Positions 37,760 to 45,095 of a stretch of DNA of 64,000 nucleotides are shown here, piece by piece. The stretch is from assembly GCF_003604215.1 (NCBI RefSeq), contig NZ_QXGS01000003.1, positions 248,001 to 312,000 of the forward strand, given 5' to 3'. The stretch is from Teichococcus vastitatis (GTDB lineage: Bacteria; Pseudomonadota; Alphaproteobacteria; Acetobacterales; Acetobacteraceae). Each line of letters starts with the position of its first letter. The first letter of the stretch is position 1. The position numbers were made by a program, and so were the translations under genes. The notes under the pieces were generated by a model. That model had not been told where the DNA came from and did not search any database. It was given only the letters and a program-made list of their open reading frames with translations.

Positions 37760-37788
37760 TTGACCCCCGGGAAAGAGGCCCGTAGACG
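37760..37788 (+). promoter_or_regulatory. Candidate argB promoter
   Basis: TTGACC at 37760-37765 and TAGACG at 37783-37788, spacer 17. The -35 is good, the -10 weak, but it resembles the -10 boxes of the tRNA promoters in this window. Confidence 0.4.
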
Positions 37789-37823
37789 CGCCGGACTGCG
37801 ATTTCTTGCGGAAAGAGGGCGGG

Positions 37824-38708
37824 ATGGCCGACAGCGCACGCGATCAGATGGAAATCCTTGCCGCGGCGCTTCCGTTCCTGAAGCGCTATGACGAGCAGAT
37901 CGTCGTGGTGAAGTATGGCGGCCATGCCATGGGCGAGGAAGACACGGCGCTACGCTTCGGCCGCGACATCGCCTTGCTGGAGCAGATGGGCGTCCAGCCG
38001 GTCGTGGTTCATGGCGGCGGCCCGCAGATCAGTGCAATGCTGAAGCGCCTCAACGTCCAGTCCACCTTCGTGAACGGCCTCCGGGTGACCGATTCGCAGA
38101 TGGTGGATGTGGTGGAGATGGTGCTGTCCGGCACCGTCAACAAACAGGTGGCCGGCTGCATCACCCGCGCAGGGGCGATCGCCGTCGGCATCTCCGGCAA
38201 GGATGGTGGCCTGATCCGTGCCCGCAAGCTGGAGCGCACCTATCGCGACCCGGACGACAACGTCGAGAAGGTCCTGGATCTCGGCTTCGTGGGCGAGCCC
38301 GAACATGTGGATCCGCGGGTGCTGGAACTGCTGATCGCGGCGGACATCGTGCCGGTGGTCGCTCCCGTCGGTGCCTCGGCCGACGGGCAGACCTACAACA
38401 TCAACGCGGACACGGCGGCCGGAGCCATCGCGGGCGCGCTGAATGCATCCCGCCTGCTGATGCTGACCGATGTGCCGGGCGTTTTGGGCCCGGACAAGGT
38501 GCTGATCCCGGAGATGACAGTGGCCGATGCCAGGAGCGGCATCGAGGCCGGCTGGATCTCCGGCGGCATGATCCCGAAGATCGAGACCTGCATCTATGCC
38601 ATCGAGCGGGGCGTCAAGGGCGCCGTTATCGTCGATGGCCGTGTGCCGCATGCGGTGCTGATCGAGCTGTTCACCAATGGGGGCGCAGGCACCCTGATCC
38701 GCCCCTGA
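37824..38708 (+). CDS. argB: Acetylglutamate kinase
   Basis: Second step of arginine synthesis: phosphorylates N-acetylglutamate. The 294-residue amino-acid kinase has [10 protein letters not shown] near 28, the substrate loop [10 protein letters not shown] near 63, and the C-terminal [18 protein letters not shown] with the catalytic lysine. The ATG at 37824 follows a GAGGGCGGG ribosome binding site; an in-frame TTG at 37806 would add six residues. In alphaproteobacteria argB commonly follows engB. Confidence 0.97.
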   Translation: MADSARDQMEILAAALPFLKRYDEQIVVVKYGGHAMGEEDTALRFGRDIALLEQMGVQPVVVHGGGPQISAMLKRLNVQSTFVNGLRVTDSQMVDVVEMVLSGTVNKQVAGCITRAGAIAVGISGKDGGLIRARKLERTYRDPDDNVEKVLDLGFVGEPEHVDPRVLELLIAADIVPVVAPVGASADGQTYNINADTAAGAIAGALNASRLLMLTDVPGVLGPDKVLIPEMTVADARSGIEAGWISGGMIPKIETCIYAIERGVKGAVIVDGRVPHAVLIELFTNGGAGTLIRP

Positions 38709-38718
38709 CACCCGACCG

Positions 38719-38747
38719 TTGACAGTTCCGGCCCTGGCTCTGATACC
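38719..38747 (+). promoter_or_regulatory. Candidate dapD promoter
   Basis: Consensus TTGACA at 38719-38724, 17-base spacer, GATACC at 38742-38747. It lies between argB and dapD, which suggests that dapD-dapE can be transcribed independently. Confidence 0.5.
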
Positions 38748-38785
38748 GCAGGCGAGCATTGTTGATCTGCGCCGGAGCTGCCGCC

Positions 38786-39613
38786 ATGGAACTCGCCGCC
38801 ACCATCGAGGGGCTTTGGGCCCGACGCACCGAGATCTCGCCCGCCACCAGCGGTGCCGAGCGTGAGGCCGTCGAGGCGGCGCTGGAGCTTCTCGACAGCG
38901 GACAGGCGCGGGTGGCGGAGCCGGACGGGCAGGGTGGCTGGAAGGTCAATCAATGGCTGAAGCAGGCCGTGCTGCTGTCGTTCCGGCTGGATGACTCCGC
39001 CGTGATCCCGACCGGGTTCGGCGCCTATGACAAGGTGCCCCTCAAGTTCGCCGACTGGGGCGAGAATCGCTTCAAGGAAGCTGGCTTCCGCGCGGTGCCG
39101 GGCGCCGTGGTGCGCCGTTCCGCCTATATCGCGCCGGGCGTGGTGCTGATGCCATCCTTCGTGAATCTGGGCGCCTATGTCGACAGCAACACCATGGTGG
39201 ATACCTGGGCCACCATTGGGTCCTGCGCGCAGATCGGCAGGAACTGCCACATCTCGGGCGGCGCCGGCATCGGCGGCGTTCTCGAGCCGCTGCAGGCCAA
39301 TCCGGTGGTGATCGGCGACAATTGCTTCATCGGCGCGCGCTCCGAGGTGGCGGAAGGCGTCATCGTGGGCGAGGGCAGCGTGCTGTCCATGGGCGTGTTC
39401 CTTGGGGCTTCGACCAAGATCATCGACCGGTCCAGTGGGGAGATCTTCATCGGCCACGTGCCGCCCTTCTCGGTGGTGGTGCCGGGAAGCCTCCCGGGGA
39501 AGTCCCTGCCGGATGGAACGCCAGGCCCCAGCCTGTATTGCGCGGTGATCGTGAAGCGCGTGGACGCCCGCACACGGGAGAAGACCTCGATCAACGAGCT
39601 GTTGCGGGACTGA
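38786..39613 (+). CDS. dapD: Tetrahydrodipicolinate N-succinyltransferase
   Basis: Adds a succinyl group to tetrahydrodipicolinate in the lysine/diaminopimelate pathway. The 275-residue protein has an N-terminal helical domain and a left-handed beta-helix of hexapeptide repeats ([48 protein letters not shown]). The ATG at 38786 has GGAG eight bases upstream; a longer frame starting at a TTG (38759) is less likely. It is followed by dapE after four bases. Confidence 0.96.
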   Translation: MELAATIEGLWARRTEISPATSGAEREAVEAALELLDSGQARVAEPDGQGGWKVNQWLKQAVLLSFRLDDSAVIPTGFGAYDKVPLKFADWGENRFKEAGFRAVPGAVVRRSAYIAPGVVLMPSFVNLGAYVDSNTMVDTWATIGSCAQIGRNCHISGGAGIGGVLEPLQANPVVIGDNCFIGARSEVAEGVIVGEGSVLSMGVFLGASTKIIDRSSGEIFIGHVPPFSVVVPGSLPGKSLPDGTPGPSLYCAVIVKRVDARTREKTSINELLRD

Positions 39614-39617
39614 TCCG

Positions 39618-40748
39618 GTGCTGGATCCAGTGCCGCTGCTGCAGGCGCTCATCCGGTGCCGCAGCGTGACGCCGGCGGATGACGGTGCCCTTGCGGTGCT
39701 GGAAGCGGCACTGGTGCCGCTGGGCTTCACCTGCACACGCCTGCGCTTCGGCGAGGTGCAGAACCTGTTCGCTCGCCGCGGCAGCCTGCCACCGCATCTG
39801 TGCTTCGCCGGCCATACCGATGTGGTGCCGCCCGGCGATCCCGCGGACTGGATGGTGGACCCGTTCTCTGCGGAGATCCGCGACGGCTCCGTCATGGGGC
39901 GTGGGGCCACGGACATGAAGGGCGGCATCGCCGCGTGGATTGCCGCGATCGCCGGCCTTCCGCGCGACCTGCCGGGCAGCCTCTCGCTGCTGATCACCGG
40001 CGACGAGGAGGGACCTGCCCAGGACGGAACGATCCGCGTGCTGCACTGGATGGAGCAGAATGGCCACCGTCCCGACATGTGCGTGGTGGGCGAGCCGACC
40101 AGCAGGGCGGTGCTCGGCGACACCATCAAGATCGGCCGGCGCGGCAGCCTGAACGCGGTGATCCGGGTGCATGGCACCCAGGGGCACAGTGCCTATCCAC
40201 AACGCGCCGACAATCCGGTGCATCGGCTCGTCCGGGTGCTGGCACGCTTGACCGAACAGCCACTCGACACCGGCAGCCGGTGGTTCGAGCCTTCGACGCT
40301 CCAGGTCACCAGCTTCGATGTTGGCAATCCGGCCACCAACGTGATTCCGGCCTCGGCCGAGGCGCGCCTGAACATCCGCTTCAACGACCTGCATTCCTCG
40401 GCCTCGCTGGACGCCCGGTTGCGGCAGGCCCTGGAGGCGGAGGAAGCCCGGTTTGATCTGGAAACCCGCTGTTCCGGCGAATCCTTCCTGACCACGCCCG
40501 GGCCGTTCGTGGACGCGCTGGTGCAGGCGACGCTGGATGCCACGGGGGTGAAGCCTGCGCTCGATACGGGCGGCGGCACCTCGGATGCGCGGTTCATCAC
40601 ACGGATCTGCCCGGTCGCGGAACTGGGGGCAGTGGGAGCCAGCATGCACAAGGTGAACGAGGCGACGCCGGTTGCGGAGCTGCGGCAATTGGCGGCTCTC
40701 TATGCCCGCGTCATTGGAGCGCTGCTGCCTGGGGAGCCGGTTTCCTGA
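39618..40748 (+). CDS. dapE: Succinyl-diaminopimelate desuccinylase
   Basis: M20 metallopeptidase-type enzyme that removes succinate to give LL-diaminopimelate. In the 376-residue product the zinc-site signatures are CFAGHTDVVPPGD near 63, GRGATDMKGGIAA near 95, TGDEEGPAQDGT with the catalytic Glu near 132, and GGTSDARF near 318. The GTG at 39618 is four bases after the dapD stop. dapD and dapE form an operon supplying diaminopimelate for lysine and cell wall. Confidence 0.96.
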   Translation: MLDPVPLLQALIRCRSVTPADDGALAVLEAALVPLGFTCTRLRFGEVQNLFARRGSLPPHLCFAGHTDVVPPGDPADWMVDPFSAEIRDGSVMGRGATDMKGGIAAWIAAIAGLPRDLPGSLSLLITGDEEGPAQDGTIRVLHWMEQNGHRPDMCVVGEPTSRAVLGDTIKIGRRGSLNAVIRVHGTQGHSAYPQRADNPVHRLVRVLARLTEQPLDTGSRWFEPSTLQVTSFDVGNPATNVIPASAEARLNIRFNDLHSSASLDARLRQALEAEEARFDLETRCSGESFLTTPGPFVDALVQATLDATGVKPALDTGGGTSDARFITRICPVAELGAVGASMHKVNEATPVAELRQLAALYARVIGALLPGEPVS

Positions 40749-40795
40749 GCGGGCAGGGAAGCACCCAGGGCCTGCTCAGCGGGTTCGTCGGCCTC

Positions 40796-41308
40796 TTGTT
40801 TCTGCTGCGCGGGCGAAAGGACGGCGTACGCTTCCACGCGGCAACCCTGGAAGCCGCGCGCCAGTCCTTCTGGGTCGTGGCTGTCTGCGCGCCCCTGTTC
40901 CTGCTGGCCCGGCTGCTGGCCCAGCCGGCGGAGGCCGTGACGGGGCGGTTTCTCACAGCCGAGATCTTCGGCTTCATCGCCTCCTGGCCGGCCTATGCGC
41001 TCGCCTCCCTCGTGCTGTGCCGCGTGGTGAACCGGCAAACTCTCTGGCCCCGACTCATCAGCGTCTGGAACTGGACCAATCTGGCCCAGTACGTGCTGAT
41101 GGTGGGGCTGCTGGTGGTCGGATTGCTGCAGCCGCCGGCCTGGATCCTGGAAGGCAGCAGCCTCGTGGTGATCGGCTACGTGCTGTGGCTGCAATGGTTC
41201 GCCGCGCGTGCAGCGCTGGAAGTGGACGGCCTACAGGCGGCGGCTTTCGTGATGCTGGACCTGATCGTCAGCCTGCTGCTCTCGGGTGTCGTCGCCGATC
41301 TCTCCTGA
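40796..41308 (+). CDS. Small integral membrane protein of unknown function
   Basis: About 170 residues with four hydrophobic segments (around 26-46, 55-78, 95-113 and 120-168). I recognise no catalytic motif. The frame is open upstream into the end of dapE but contains no ATG, GTG or TTG nearby, so the TTG at 40796 is a default choice and the start is uncertain. It follows dapE by 47 bases and may belong to that transcript. Conserved hypothetical membrane protein is as far as the sequence allows. Confidence 0.65.
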   Translation: MFLLRGRKDGVRFHAATLEAARQSFWVVAVCAPLFLLARLLAQPAEAVTGRFLTAEIFGFIASWPAYALASLVLCRVVNRQTLWPRLISVWNWTNLAQYVLMVGLLVVGLLQPPAWILEGSSLVVIGYVLWLQWFAARAALEVDGLQAAAFVMLDLIVSLLLSGVVADLS

Positions 41309-41437
41309 ACCGGACGGCGGCACCCTGCCGGGCTCCTTGCCTTACAATTTGGTCTTAGTGGGAACAGCAATCTCGGACTATCCTGGGTTGTACAGAGGCC
41401 TTGATCAAGTTTTCTGCTTGCGAAAGACCCATATGGC

Positions 41438-42820
41438 ATGAGCGCGCGTATCCTGGTGGTCGACGACATCGCGGCGAATCTGCGCCTGCTGGAGGCACGG
41501 CTGAATGCCGAATACTATGATGTCGCGCTGGCCTCCTCCGGGCAGGAAGCCCTGGTGCGTGCGGAGGAATGGCTGCCGGACGTCATCCTGCTGGATGTCA
41601 TGATGCCAGGCATGGATGGCTACGAGGTCAGCCGCCGGCTGAAGGCGAACCCGGCGACGGCCCACATCCCGGTGGTCATGATCACCGCCCTGGTGGATCC
41701 GGTGGAGCGGGTCCGGGGTCTCGAGGCCGGGGCCGATGATTTCTTGTCGAAGCCGGTGGATCACCCGACGCTGTTCGCCCGGCTGCGGGCGCTGCTGCGC
41801 ACCAAGCAGGTCATGGATGCCTTCCGCCTCCGCGCGGCGACTGCCCTGGACCTCGGCTTCGAGCCGGATCCCGCGCCGGCGGAAGGCGTCGCCGGCGCCG
41901 CTGTTCTGCTGGCCACCGAGGATGTGAACGAGGCCGAGCTGATCACCGCGCTGATGCGGCAGGAGGGTGTCGAGCTGCACCTGGCGCAAACGGCGTCCGA
42001 GGCATGGCACTGGCTATCTCAGGGGCATCACGACGTGGCGCTGCTGAGCCTGTCGCTCGATGGCGGGGAAGGGCTGCGGCTGGCGTCGCGGCTGCGGGCG
42101 CATGACCTGACCCGTGACATCCCGGTTCTGCTGATCGCCGACCTCGATCAGCGGTCCCTGGTGCTGAGAGGCTTCGATCTGGGAGCCAATGACCATGTGC
42201 TGCGGCCGGTGGACCCGAATGAACTGCGAGCGCGGCTGCGGAACCAGATCCGCCGCAAGCGCTACCAGGAACATCTCCGGCTGGAACTGGACCGCTCGCT
42301 GGAACTGGCGGTCACCGACAGCCTGACCGGCCTGCGCAACCGGCGCTACATCACCCGGCATCTCGAAGGACTTCTTCGCAGCGGCCGCCCGGCGATGCTG
42401 CTGATGGATGTGGACCGCTTCAAAGCGGTCAACGACACCTATGGCCATACCGTGGGCGACGTGGTGCTCCGGGAAGTCGCCAGCCGCATCCGGCAGGACA
42501 TGCGGGCCGTGGACGTGGTGGCGCGATTCGGCGGCGAGGAATTCGTGGTCGCGATGGCCGATGTTTCGCAGGAGGAAGCCCTGCAGGCGGCCGAACGCCT
42601 GCGGCAAATCGTGGAACGCGAGGTGATTGCCACCGGACATGGCGACATGCTGCACATCAGCGTCAGCATCGGGGTGGCGCTGGCGCAGCCTGGAGAAACA
42701 CTGTCCAGCCTAACGCGGGCAGCGGACGGCGCTCTCTACCGGGCCAAGGCGGCCGGGCGCAACAGAGTCGAAATGGCGGATGAACTTGACCGGAGGCCAC
42801 GCAGCATCGGTGCCGCCTGA
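41438..42820 (+). CDS. pleD: PleD-type response regulator, diguanylate cyclase
   Basis: Makes cyclic di-GMP when phosphorylated, controlling motility and attachment. The 460-residue layout is REC-REC-GGDEF. The first receiver has acidic residues D9/D10, phospho-acceptor D53 (VILLDVMMPG), T83 and K105. In the second receiver the acceptor position is S204 (VALLSLSLDGG), so it is an adaptor domain. The cyclase signature is GGEEF at 365-369, preceded at the proper spacing by the inhibitory-site RxxD (R356-D359), so product inhibition is expected. It is transcribed alone. Confidence 0.95.
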   Translation: MSARILVVDDIAANLRLLEARLNAEYYDVALASSGQEALVRAEEWLPDVILLDVMMPGMDGYEVSRRLKANPATAHIPVVMITALVDPVERVRGLEAGADDFLSKPVDHPTLFARLRALLRTKQVMDAFRLRAATALDLGFEPDPAPAEGVAGAAVLLATEDVNEAELITALMRQEGVELHLAQTASEAWHWLSQGHHDVALLSLSLDGGEGLRLASRLRAHDLTRDIPVLLIADLDQRSLVLRGFDLGANDHVLRPVDPNELRARLRNQIRRKRYQEHLRLELDRSLELAVTDSLTGLRNRRYITRHLEGLLRSGRPAMLLMDVDRFKAVNDTYGHTVGDVVLREVASRIRQDMRAVDVVARFGGEEFVVAMADVSQEEALQAAERLRQIVEREVIATGHGDMLHISVSIGVALAQPGETLSSLTRAADGALYRAKAAGRNRVEMADELDRRPRSIGAA

Positions 42821-42833
42821 GCGGCAGGAACCA

Positions 42834-42865
42834 TAAAAAAACGCCGCGCCCGGCGGGCACGGCGT
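42834..42865 (-). terminator. Intrinsic terminator of rpmG
   Basis: Read on the minus strand, a 12-bp stem (one G-T pair) at 42841-42865 is followed by a run of T (the A-run at 42834-42840 on the plus strand). It lies 28 bases after the rpmG stop and just beyond the convergent pleD stop. Confidence 0.8.
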
Positions 42866-42892
42866 CATCACGGCAGCGTCTGAAGCCGCGGC

Positions 42893-43060
42893 TTACTTGA
42901 TCTTGGATTCGCGGAAAGCGACGTGCTTCCGCGCAACCGGATCGTACTTGCGCATTTCCAGCTTGCCGGTGGTGTTACGGGTATTCTTCTTGGTCACATA
43001 GAAATACCCGGTATCAGCGGTGCTGACGAGCTTGATCAAGATGGTGTTCGACTTGGCCAT
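42893..43060 (-). CDS. rpmG: 50S ribosomal protein L33
   Basis: A 55-residue ribosomal protein: [20 protein letters not shown] at the start, then [20 protein letters not shown] and [10 protein letters not shown] at the end. It lacks the zinc-binding cysteines, i.e. the C-minus L33 form. The ATG at 43058-43060 is chosen because upstream residues do not belong to L33. It is a single-gene unit with its own promoter and terminator. Confidence 0.97.
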   Translation of the reverse strand: MAKSNTILIKLVSTADTGYFYVTKKNTRNTTGKLEMRKYDPVARKHVAFRESKIK

Positions 43061-43142
43061 GATCTTCTTCCGTGGGCGCCTGGGTGGCACCGCAAGCAAG
43101 GCGGCCCTGAGCCGCGCACCTGGGTGCGACGCGAGAGGCCGC

Positions 43143-43170
43143 AAACTAATGGAATGAGTCGTTCAGTCAA
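43143..43170 (-). promoter_or_regulatory. Candidate rpmG promoter
   Basis: On the minus strand TTGACT (43165-43170) and TAGTTT (43143-43148) with a 16-base spacer, about 80 bases before the rpmG start. It lies between the S41 protease stop and rpmG. Confidence 0.5.
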
Positions 43171-43194
43171 GGCAAACCTGTACCGGCGGGCCGT

Positions 43195-44796
43195 TCAGCG
43201 GGCCAGCAACGCGTCGTAAGCCGCCGGATGATCGAGCAGGAAACGCGCCACCACCAGATCCTGCTCGCGTCCCTCCGCGGGGGGGCAGGTTCCGCGCAGT
43301 GCCAAGACTTCGCTGGCGGGTACCGGCGTGCGAAGGCTCCGCAACCGCGCCAATGCACCCGCCATGGGTGCGACGCCCTGGCCGATCTGCTGCAGATCCC
43401 TCTGCAGGGTTTCCTGCCCGAGGCTGGTACAAAGCGCGGGAAGCACGCCGAGGCCCTGCACCGGCCAGCCGCGCGGCGCCAGCACGCGCGCCCAGGAGAT
43501 CAGCATCTCCGCATCATTGGGCAGTGGCAGGACGATCTGGATCAATCCCTTGCCCAGGCTGGAACTGCCGACCACCACGGCCCGGCCCTGATCGGACAGC
43601 GCAGCGACCACGATCTCCGCAGCCGATGCCGTTCGCCCATCCACCAGCGCCACCACCGGTCTGCCGCGCGCCAGGTCGCCGCCTGCAGCGTGCCAGATGC
43701 GCTGAGCGCCGGGATGGCGGCCCTGGCTCTGTGCGATCACGCCTCGACTGAGGAAGGCATCGGAGACGCTCATGGCCTGTTGCAGAAGTCCGCCGCGATT
43801 GCCGCGCAGGTCCAGCACGATTCCCGTGGGCGGTACGCCTGCCGAGAAGGCGCGATCCAGCGCCTCCGCCACCTTCAGGCCGGTATCGGTGGAGAACACC
43901 GTCAGCCGGAGCCAGAGGATGTTCTCGTGCAGCTCGGCCAGGAGGGAAGAGCCCCGCTGATTGGGCCGGGACAGGGACAGGGTGAGGCGACGGCCGGCAC
44001 GCCGCACTGTCAGCTTGATGTTTCCTTCGGTGGAGCCTTCCAGCAATTCCGCGGCCAGGGCGATACGCGCCGCGGTGACGGCTTGCCCGTCGATCGCCAG
44101 AACGGAGTCGCCTTCTCGCAGCCCAGCCTGCTGGGCAGGTCCGCCAGGGAACACCGATACCACGACGATGGTGTTGCGGGCACCGGCAGCCATTCTGAAA
44201 CCCAGAGGAGTTTGTCCGCTGCGCCGATGCCGCAATTGCTGCGCTTCCGCTGAGGGGACGTAGCGGCTGTAGGGGTCGAGATGGTTGAAGACCTCTTCGA
44301 AGCCGGATTGCAGCAGGCGCTCCGCGCCGCCGGCCTGAATGGCGGCGGAGCTGTTCCAGGCGGCGACATAGAACTCGACCAGGGAGCGGGCGATCAGGTC
44401 CGCTATTGTCAAATTGTCCTGCTGCGCCGACGCGGCGGCCGGCAGATCGGAAAGGGAGCGGCTGAGCAGCACCACGCTGCCGCGTCCCAGCTGCAAGGTT
44501 CCGCCAACCACCTGGATGGTGAATGCAGTGTCCAGGGCCGTCAGGCCCCGGAGAGCCCAGAGCAGCAGCTCGGCGGGGCTGGCGATGTCCAGCTGTCGCT
44601 CAAGCATGCCGGAATAAGCCGTTCGCAGAACGTCGCGGACATCCTGAGGATAGAAGTGATCCCGCTGCGGCGCCGCGCGGCGCATCTCCTGCGCGATCAC
44701 GGGCGGCGCCAGAAGAATGCCGCACAGGATCGCGGCGGCAGTGTTCCTCAACAACCGGCCTCTTGATCCCTGCCAGCCTCGGCGCCGGATGCTCAT
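43195..44796 (-). CDS. S41-family periplasmic processing protease with PDZ domain
   Basis: Carboxyl-terminal processing protease type. From the ATG at 44794-44796 it has 533 residues with an Arg-rich signal peptide cleaved near residue 36 (PPVIAQ). A PDZ domain lies at about 195-275 (FPGGPAQQAGLREGDSVLAIDG). The S41 core has VLDLRGNRGG at 327-336, catalytic S391 in GRTASAAEI and K416 in SSLGKG. The 25-residue spacing between these equals that of the Ser-Lys dyad in E. coli Tsp. The C-terminal 110 residues are not recognisable. Targets unknown. It is preceded by a 299-base gap and followed by rpmG. Confidence 0.87.
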   Translation of the reverse strand: MSIRRRGWQGSRGRLLRNTAAAILCGILLAPPVIAQEMRRAAPQRDHFYPQDVRDVLRTAYSGMLERQLDIASPAELLLWALRGLTALDTAFTIQVVGGTLQLGRGSVVLLSRSLSDLPAAASAQQDNLTIADLIARSLVEFYVAAWNSSAAIQAGGAERLLQSGFEEVFNHLDPYSRYVPSAEAQQLRHRRSGQTPLGFRMAAGARNTIVVVSVFPGGPAQQAGLREGDSVLAIDGQAVTAARIALAAELLEGSTEGNIKLTVRRAGRRLTLSLSRPNQRGSSLLAELHENILWLRLTVFSTDTGLKVAEALDRAFSAGVPPTGIVLDLRGNRGGLLQQAMSVSDAFLSRGVIAQSQGRHPGAQRIWHAAGGDLARGRPVVALVDGRTASAAEIVVAALSDQGRAVVVGSSSLGKGLIQIVLPLPNDAEMLISWARVLAPRGWPVQGLGVLPALCTSLGQETLQRDLQQIGQGVAPMAGALARLRSLRTPVPASEVLALRGTCPPAEGREQDLVVARFLLDHPAAYDALLAR

Positions 44797-45095
44797 TCCT
44801 GTGTCAGCGGGGCCACGGATAGATCGGACGGCCTCGCATCGCGGAGACTCCGATGCAGCTTCCTGGCGAACGATGCGCGGCCTGAACCGGATCCAAATCC
44901 CTGCCTGGCATCGCTGGGCCGCCATGAAACATCCGGAAAGGTAGATCAGTGTACGCGATCATTCGCCACATCTGCGAGCAGGGTGGCGAAGCCGTGCCGT
45001 TCTGTCACGCCTGAAATGGCGCAGCCTGGCTCAGATTCCGGCTCATCGTTCAACAAGGCTGCGCCGCGACACTGCAAGTGTCGCCGCACGATGAA
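44797..45095. other. Intergenic region between topA and the S41 protease
   Basis: About 300 bases with no convincing gene. The only clear structure is the perfect stem-loop at 45066-45084, listed separately. The open frames running through it on both strands are extensions of neighbouring frames. Confidence 0.5.
45066..45084 (-). terminator. Stem-loop downstream of topA
   Basis: GCGACACT at 45066-45073 pairs perfectly with AGTGTCGC at 45077-45084 (3-base loop, or 7 pairs with a 5-base loop). It begins 12 bases past the topA stop. No T-run follows, so termination strength is unclear. Confidence 0.5.

Noticed and set aside
38594..40177. A 527-residue frame antisense to argB, dapD and dapE
   Set aside because: It crosses three well-supported genes and contains no recognisable domain.
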